11,084 bases of DNA from Terrisporobacter mayombei (GTDB lineage Bacteria; Bacillota; Clostridia; Peptostreptococcales; Peptostreptococcaceae): positions 1 to 11,084 of the forward strand of contig NZ_JACRYU010000017.1 of assembly GCF_014333445.1 (NCBI RefSeq), given 5' to 3'. Position numbers and translations under genes: made by a program. Below are positions 7,819 through 11,084 of the stretch, piece after piece (position 1 is the first letter of the stretch; each line of letters opens with the position of its first letter). Below the pieces are notes generated by a model. That model was not told where the DNA came from, searched no databases, and worked only from the letters and a program-made list of their open reading frames with translations.

Positions 7819-8853
7819 ATGAAGGCGATAACCATTAAAGATATAGCTAAGAAATGTGGTGTCGGAGTAAGTACAGTTTCAAGAGCCATTAACAATCATC
7901 CTGACATAAGTGAAGAAACTAGAACTATGATAATGGAAGTTATAAAAGAGAGTAATTTTGTTCCAAATAAAAGTGCTCGAAATTTAAAACTTTTAGATAC
8001 CAAAACTATAGCAGTATTAATAAAGGGTATAGATAACCCATTTTTTCAAAATATGATAAAAGTATTTGAAGAAGAAATACAAGATAGAAAATACTCATTT
8101 ATATTACATAGAGTTGATTCAAATCAAAATGAAGTTGAAGTAGCCTTAGAACTAATAAAAGAAAAAAGACTAAAAGGGATTGTATTTCTAGGAGGAAACT
8201 TCTCTCATCAAGAGGAAAAATTAAAAGAAATTAATGTACCTTTTGTTTTAAGTACAATAGCTATAGCAGGTAATGTAGACAAAAACTTATACTCATCAGT
8301 ATGTGTAGATGATAAAAATGAAAGTGAAAAAGTAGTTAATTTTCTATGTAACCAGGGTCATACAAAAATTGCAATTTTAGCTGCTGGTAAAAGTGATCAG
8401 AGTATTAGTAAATTACGTATACAAGGATATCGCAATGCTTTAATAAAAAGGAATATTCCTATAAATGAAAATCTAATCAGGCATACTAATGATAATGAAA
8501 ATATTCAAATCATAGAAAATGGATATAAACTTATGGAAGAACTCTTAAAATCAGGAGAAGAGTTTACAGCAGTTTATGCAATTTCTGATAGTATGGCAAT
8601 TGGAGCAAGTAAAGCTATATTAGAAAGTGGAAAGAGAATTCCGCAGGACTATTCTATTGTAGGATTTGATGGATTAGATATGACCTATTATTATAATCCT
8701 TCCATTACTACTATACGTCAGCCTGTGGAGGAGATGGCAAGAGAAACTACTAAAATACTATTTGACTTAATTAATAAGAAGACTAAAAATCAACATCGAG
8801 TTTTCCAAGGAGAGTTAATTGTGAGACAGTCAACTTCAAAATTAAGTAAATAA
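7819..8853 (+). CDS. malR: LacI-family transcriptional repressor of the maltodextrin locus
   Basis: A 344-aa LacI/GalR regulator. The N-terminal helix-turn-helix spans about residues 5-24 (TIKDIAKKCGVGVSTVSRAI), and the hinge helix about 49-58 carries the conserved N50, A53, R54 and L56; the leucine normally inserts at the central CG of the operator. The rest is a periplasmic-binding-like effector domain with family motifs such as CVDDKNES, DSMAIGASKAI and VGFDG. GAGAGG (7802-7807) precedes the ATG. The natural targets are probably the CG-centred palindromes at 404-429 and 2854-2891, with release by maltose or a maltodextrin; the effector is inferred. No operator lies directly upstream of malR, so any autoregulation would act through the malE promoter. 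A CcpA role is unlikely given the location. Confidence 0.88.
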   Translation: MKAITIKDIAKKCGVGVSTVSRAINNHPDISEETRTMIMEVIKESNFVPNKSARNLKLLDTKTIAVLIKGIDNPFFQNMIKVFEEEIQDRKYSFILHRVDSNQNEVEVALELIKEKRLKGIVFLGGNFSHQEEKLKEINVPFVLSTIAIAGNVDKNLYSSVCVDDKNESEKVVNFLCNQGHTKIAILAAGKSDQSISKLRIQGYRNALIKRNIPINENLIRHTNDNENIQIIENGYKLMEELLKSGEEFTAVYAISDSMAIGASKAILESGKRIPQDYSIVGFDGLDMTYYYNPSITTIRQPVEEMARETTKILFDLINKKTKNQHRVFQGELIVRQSTSKLSK

Positions 8854-8891
8854 TTTTAGTATTATTAAGTATATCTGAGGGGGATTAAAAA

Positions 8892-10004
8892 ATGGCAAGC
8901 TTATCATTAAAGAATATAAGTAAAATATATCCAAATGGTTTTGAAGCTGTAAAAGATTTTAATTTAGAAATAGAAGATAAAGACTTTATAATATTCGTAG
9001 GTCCATCTGGGTGTGGTAAATCTACAACATTAAGAATGATAGCAGGACTAGAAGATATAAGTAAAGGAACTTTAAAAATAGATGATAAAGTAGTAAATGA
9101 TGTGGAAGCTAAAGATAGAGATATAGCAATGGTATTTCAAAGTTATGCCTTATACCCGCATTTAAGTGTATATGATAATATGGCTTTTGGATTAAAACTA
9201 AAAAAGGTACCAAAAGATATAATAGATGAAAAAGTTAAATACGCTGCTAAAATATTAGACCTTGAAAAACTATTAGACCGTAAGCCTAAAGCACTATCAG
9301 GTGGACAAAGACAGAGGGTTGCTATGGGAAGAGCGATAGTCCGTGAACCAAAGGTATTCTTAATGGACGAACCTTTATCAAATCTAGATGCTAAATTAAG
9401 AGTTCAAATGCGTACAGAAATATCTAAACTACATAAAAGATTAGGGGCAACTATGATATATGTTACTCATGACCAAACAGAAGCTATGACACTTGGTACA
9501 AAGATTGTAGTAATGAAAGATGGTATAGTACAACAAGTTGATACTCCACAAAACTTATACAATTCACCACAAAATAAGTTTGTAGCTGGATTTATAGGAT
9601 CTCCACAAATGAACTTCTTAGATGCAACTGTTTGTCAAAATGGTAAAGAAGTTACATTAAAAATAGGAAATGAGGAATTAGTATTACCAGATGCTAAGGG
9701 GAAAGCGTTAGTTGATGGTGGATATGTAAATAAAGTAGTATCTATGGGTATACGTCCAGAGAATGTACATGATTCAACTGAATTAAATGAAGAAATTACA
9801 GGGAAAGAAATAGAAACTACTATAAATGTATATGAATTACTAGGATCAGAAGTATATTTATACTTTAATATAGACAAATTCCCTATGACTGCAAGAGTAA
9901 AATCTACAACTCCAGCAAGAGTAGGTGATAAAGTAAAATTTAAATTTGATATGGAAAAGGTTCATATATTCGATAATGAAACTGGGGGAGTAATAACAAA
10001 TTAA
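8892..10004 (+). CDS. malK: Sugar ABC transporter ATPase, MalK/MsmK type
   Basis: A cytoplasmic ATPase that drives the MalFG importer. The 370-aa protein has Walker A GPSGCGKST (37-45), Q-loop region VFQSYALYPHL, ABC signature LSGGQ (135-139), Walker B VFLMDEP (155-161) and H-loop H193 (VTHDQ). A C-terminal regulatory (TOBE/OB-type) domain occupies about residues 235-370, as in MalK, UgpC and MsmX proteins. GAGGGGG (8877-8883) lies 8 nt before the ATG. It begins 38 nt after malR with no terminator between, so it is probably the last gene of the malE operon. In many Firmicutes the equivalent ATPase is unlinked and serves several importers; here it is linked but may still be shared. Confidence 0.93.
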   Translation: MASLSLKNISKIYPNGFEAVKDFNLEIEDKDFIIFVGPSGCGKSTTLRMIAGLEDISKGTLKIDDKVVNDVEAKDRDIAMVFQSYALYPHLSVYDNMAFGLKLKKVPKDIIDEKVKYAAKILDLEKLLDRKPKALSGGQRQRVAMGRAIVREPKVFLMDEPLSNLDAKLRVQMRTEISKLHKRLGATMIYVTHDQTEAMTLGTKIVVMKDGIVQQVDTPQNLYNSPQNKFVAGFIGSPQMNFLDATVCQNGKEVTLKIGNEELVLPDAKGKALVDGGYVNKVVSMGIRPENVHDSTELNEEITGKEIETTINVYELLGSEVYLYFNIDKFPMTARVKSTTPARVGDKVKFKFDMEKVHIFDNETGGVITN

Positions 10005-10018
10005 TAAAAATATAAAAT

Positions 10019-10066
10019 AAACTGCTATAATTGTAACTATGGCAGTTTTATTTGATATTTTTTTAA
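10019..10066 (+). terminator. Intrinsic terminator after malK
   Basis: An 11-bp stem (10019-10029 with 10038-10048, one T-G pair) with an 8-nt loop is followed by T-rich sequence including seven consecutive Ts near 10058-10064. It ends the malEFGQRK unit. The stem's right arm contains an ATG at 10039 that is in frame with the next gene, which helps show that ATG is not the real start. Confidence 0.85.
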
Positions 10067-10083
10067 TTAAGAGGAAGGTTTTT

Positions 10084-10710
10084 ATGGATAATTTATTCAA
10101 ATATGACAACAAGTTTTTTGAGATTCTAGGAAAAATAACAGATGTAGTTATACTCAATTTATTATTTATAATTTCATGTTTGCCAATTATAACTATAGGA
10201 ACATCAATTACAGCATCATATTCTGTTGCGATGAGGATGGTAAAGGATCAAGAAACATATATAACAAGAGAGTTTATAAAAAGATTTAAAGAAAATTTTA
10301 AAACTAGTACAATAGTATGGAGTATTATGTTAATAATAGGGGGAGTATTAGGATTTGACTTCTATATGTCTAAATTGGTTTTAAATAAATCAATAAGTAA
10401 AGTTTTACAGTTAGTATTTACTGTGATAAGTATAATATATATTTTTACGCTTACATATGTATTTCCTATAATATCTAAGTTTGAAAATACTATAAAAAAT
10501 ACTATGATAAATTCTACTCTTATGTCTATACAAAACTTACCTTATACAGTAATAATGGTGATTCTAAATTTAAGTCCAATATTGTTAATGAGTTTATTTA
10601 GTAGTTATTGGGGTCAAATTATATTTTTCTATATAGTAATTGGCTTTGGAATAATAACTTATATAAATTCTATATTTTTTGAAAAAATATTTAATAAATT
10701 TATAAATTAA
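10084..10710 (+). CDS. YesL-like DUF624 membrane protein
   Basis: A 208-aa membrane protein of the DUF624/YesL family, often found beside CUT1 sugar importers; its biochemical role is not established. The N-terminal family pattern is clear: a short soluble start (MDNLFKYDNKFFEILGK), then a first membrane helix LNLLFIISCLPIITIG (24-39) followed by a conserved TS-ITA stretch and RFKENFKTS. Four further hydrophobic segments lie near 75-95, 105-131, 152-172 and 177-197. The ATG at 10084 has GAGGAAGG (10071-10078) 5 nt upstream; the earlier in-frame ATG at 10039 sits inside the malK terminator stem and is rejected. It lies behind that terminator, so it depends on read-through or an unseen promoter. 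It is flanked downstream by another strong terminator. Confidence 0.82.
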   Translation: MDNLFKYDNKFFEILGKITDVVILNLLFIISCLPIITIGTSITASYSVAMRMVKDQETYITREFIKRFKENFKTSTIVWSIMLIIGGVLGFDFYMSKLVLNKSISKVLQLVFTVISIIYIFTLTYVFPIISKFENTIKNTMINSTLMSIQNLPYTVIMVILNLSPILLMSLFSSYWGQIIFFYIVIGFGIITYINSIFFEKIFNKFIN

Positions 10711-10713
10711 TAG

Positions 10714-10758
10714 AAAATAACTATGGAAAATACTTGATTTTTCATAGTTATTTTTATT
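10714..10758 (+). terminator. Strong hairpin terminator after the YesL-like gene, possibly bidirectional
   Basis: A 17-bp stem (10714-10730 with 10738-10754, one G-T pair) with a 7-nt loop ends in a T-run (10751-10755). The left arm starts with As, so the reverse strand also has a T-run after the stem. It lies 4 nt after the YesL-like stop codon and separates the sugar locus from the rRNA operon downstream. Confidence 0.88.
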
Positions 10759-10835
10759 GAGCGCCAGATGATATCAGCGTTTTTACAGATTTTAATAAAT
10801 TAGAATAAAATAATTAAAAAAACTTTAAAAAAGTA
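10759..10835 (+). other. Spacer upstream of the rRNA promoters
   Basis: This AT-rich spacer lies between the YesL-like terminator and the first rRNA promoter. It contains the 8-bp palindrome TGATATCA (10769-10776) flanked by a short CGC/GCG match and five Ts, too weak to call a terminator. The A/T tracts from about 10808 to 10832 could act as an UP element for the first promoter. No gene is seen. Confidence 0.5.
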
Positions 10836-10864
10836 TTGACCTATTTATTTTAAGATGATATAGT
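10836..10864 (+). promoter_or_regulatory. rRNA operon promoter P1
   Basis: TTGACC (10836-10841) and TATAGT (10859-10864) have a 17-bp spacer and are preceded by A-tracts. Transcription would start near 10871-10872, possibly with G10872. The transcript would begin with a hairpin, GTCCTT (10872-10877) pairing with AAGGAC (10891-10896). Confidence 0.8.
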
Positions 10865-10919
10865 ATTACTTGTCCTTGAGAGATAAGAAAAAGGACGGAA
10901 AAACTTCTTAAAAAAGTTG

Positions 10920-10948
10920 TTGACAAAGTTCAACAAACTTGATAAGAT
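10920..10948 (+). promoter_or_regulatory. rRNA operon promoter P2
   Basis: A perfect TTGACA (10920-10925) and TAAGAT (10943-10948) are 17 bp apart. The upstream tract resembles that of P1 (AACTTCTTAAAAAAGT before P2, AACTTTAAAAAAGT before P1), consistent with a repeated UP element. G10955, 7 nt after the -10 box, is a plausible start. Confidence 0.85.
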
Positions 10949-10954
10949 AAATAA

Positions 10955-11079
10955 GTCGAAAGACATAAGAACTTTGAAAATTAAACAGTAGGTTAACAAT
11001 AAATTAATTCTTTAAGAATTAAACACAAACAAACCAAGCCAGATATTCAGATGATGATTAGTCTGAGCAGGTAACAACT
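10955..11079 (+). other. 16S rRNA leader with boxA-like antitermination signal
   Basis: The leader opens with GTC-GAAA-GAC (10955-10964), a small GNRA-type hairpin. CTTTGAAAATTAA (10972-10984) matches the boxA-like sequence typical of Firmicute rRNA leaders. A palindromic hairpin, TTAATTCT with AGAATTAA (11004-11011/11015-11022), follows. The sequence ends at ...AACAACTTTTAT, which fits the start of 16S rRNA; the last few bases (about 11080-11084) may already be 16S. This identification uses remembered leader features. Confidence 0.75.
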
Positions 11080-11084
11080 TTTAT

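Noticed and set aside
9635..9877. 80-codon open frame on the minus strand
   Set aside because: It lies antisense within malK, has a Ser/Thr/Phe-rich composition typical of a shadow frame, and matches no family I recognise.
10039..10083. Upstream in-frame ATG for the YesL-like gene
   Set aside because: It sits within the right arm of the malK terminator hairpin and lacks a ribosome binding site, while the ATG at 10084 has a good one.
9858..10157. 99-codon open frame on the minus strand
   Set aside because: It spans the malK end, the malK terminator and the YesL-like gene start on the opposite strand; no supporting family or context.
10761..10784. Short palindrome TGATATCA with flanking CGC/GCG and five Ts as a terminator
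   Set aside because: The possible stem is only 3 bp plus 2 bp with a 4-nt bulge; too weak to call, and a much stronger terminator lies just upstream.

Overview
The window is AT-rich DNA from a low-GC Gram-positive bacterium. The Clostridia are the best fit, and the rRNA leader looks like the Peptostreptococcaceae type (C. difficile, Paeniclostridium, Romboutsia and relatives). That placement rests on codon use, strong GGAGG-type ribosome binding sites and remembered rRNA features; no search was run.

Layout: positions 1-111 are the 3' part of a 5S rRNA, followed by an intrinsic terminator at 126-152. From 463 to 10004 there is a complete, same-strand maltodextrin uptake and breakdown locus: glucan phosphorylase (glgP/malP), a maltodextrin-binding lipoprotein (malE), two CUT1 permeases (malF, malG), 4-alpha-glucanotransferase (malQ), a LacI-family repressor (malR) and the transport ATPase (malK). 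A strong terminator follows malK. Next come a YesL/DUF624 membrane protein gene (10084-10710), another strong hairpin terminator, and then the tandem promoters and leader of a second rRNA operon, whose 16S gene begins at or just beyond the right edge. The sugar locus therefore lies between two co-directional rRNA operons.

How it works (inference from families): MalE captures maltodextrins, MalFG plus MalK import them, MalQ rearranges the chains, and the phosphorylase releases glucose-1-phosphate. MalR probably controls glgP and malE through palindromes of the form CGGAAACGTTTCCG. These occur as a run of two before glgP and a run of three before malE, always at an exact 12-bp pitch.

The most interesting unexplained features are this phased operator array and a roughly 100-nt element between malE and malF. 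The latter is closed by a 20-bp stem and ends in a T-run, so it may be a structured RNA or attenuator that sets the expression ratio between the binding protein and the permeases. A smaller puzzle is an 11-bp inverted repeat flanking a possible glgP core promoter. The genes themselves are recognisable family members; no wholly new protein system is evident.
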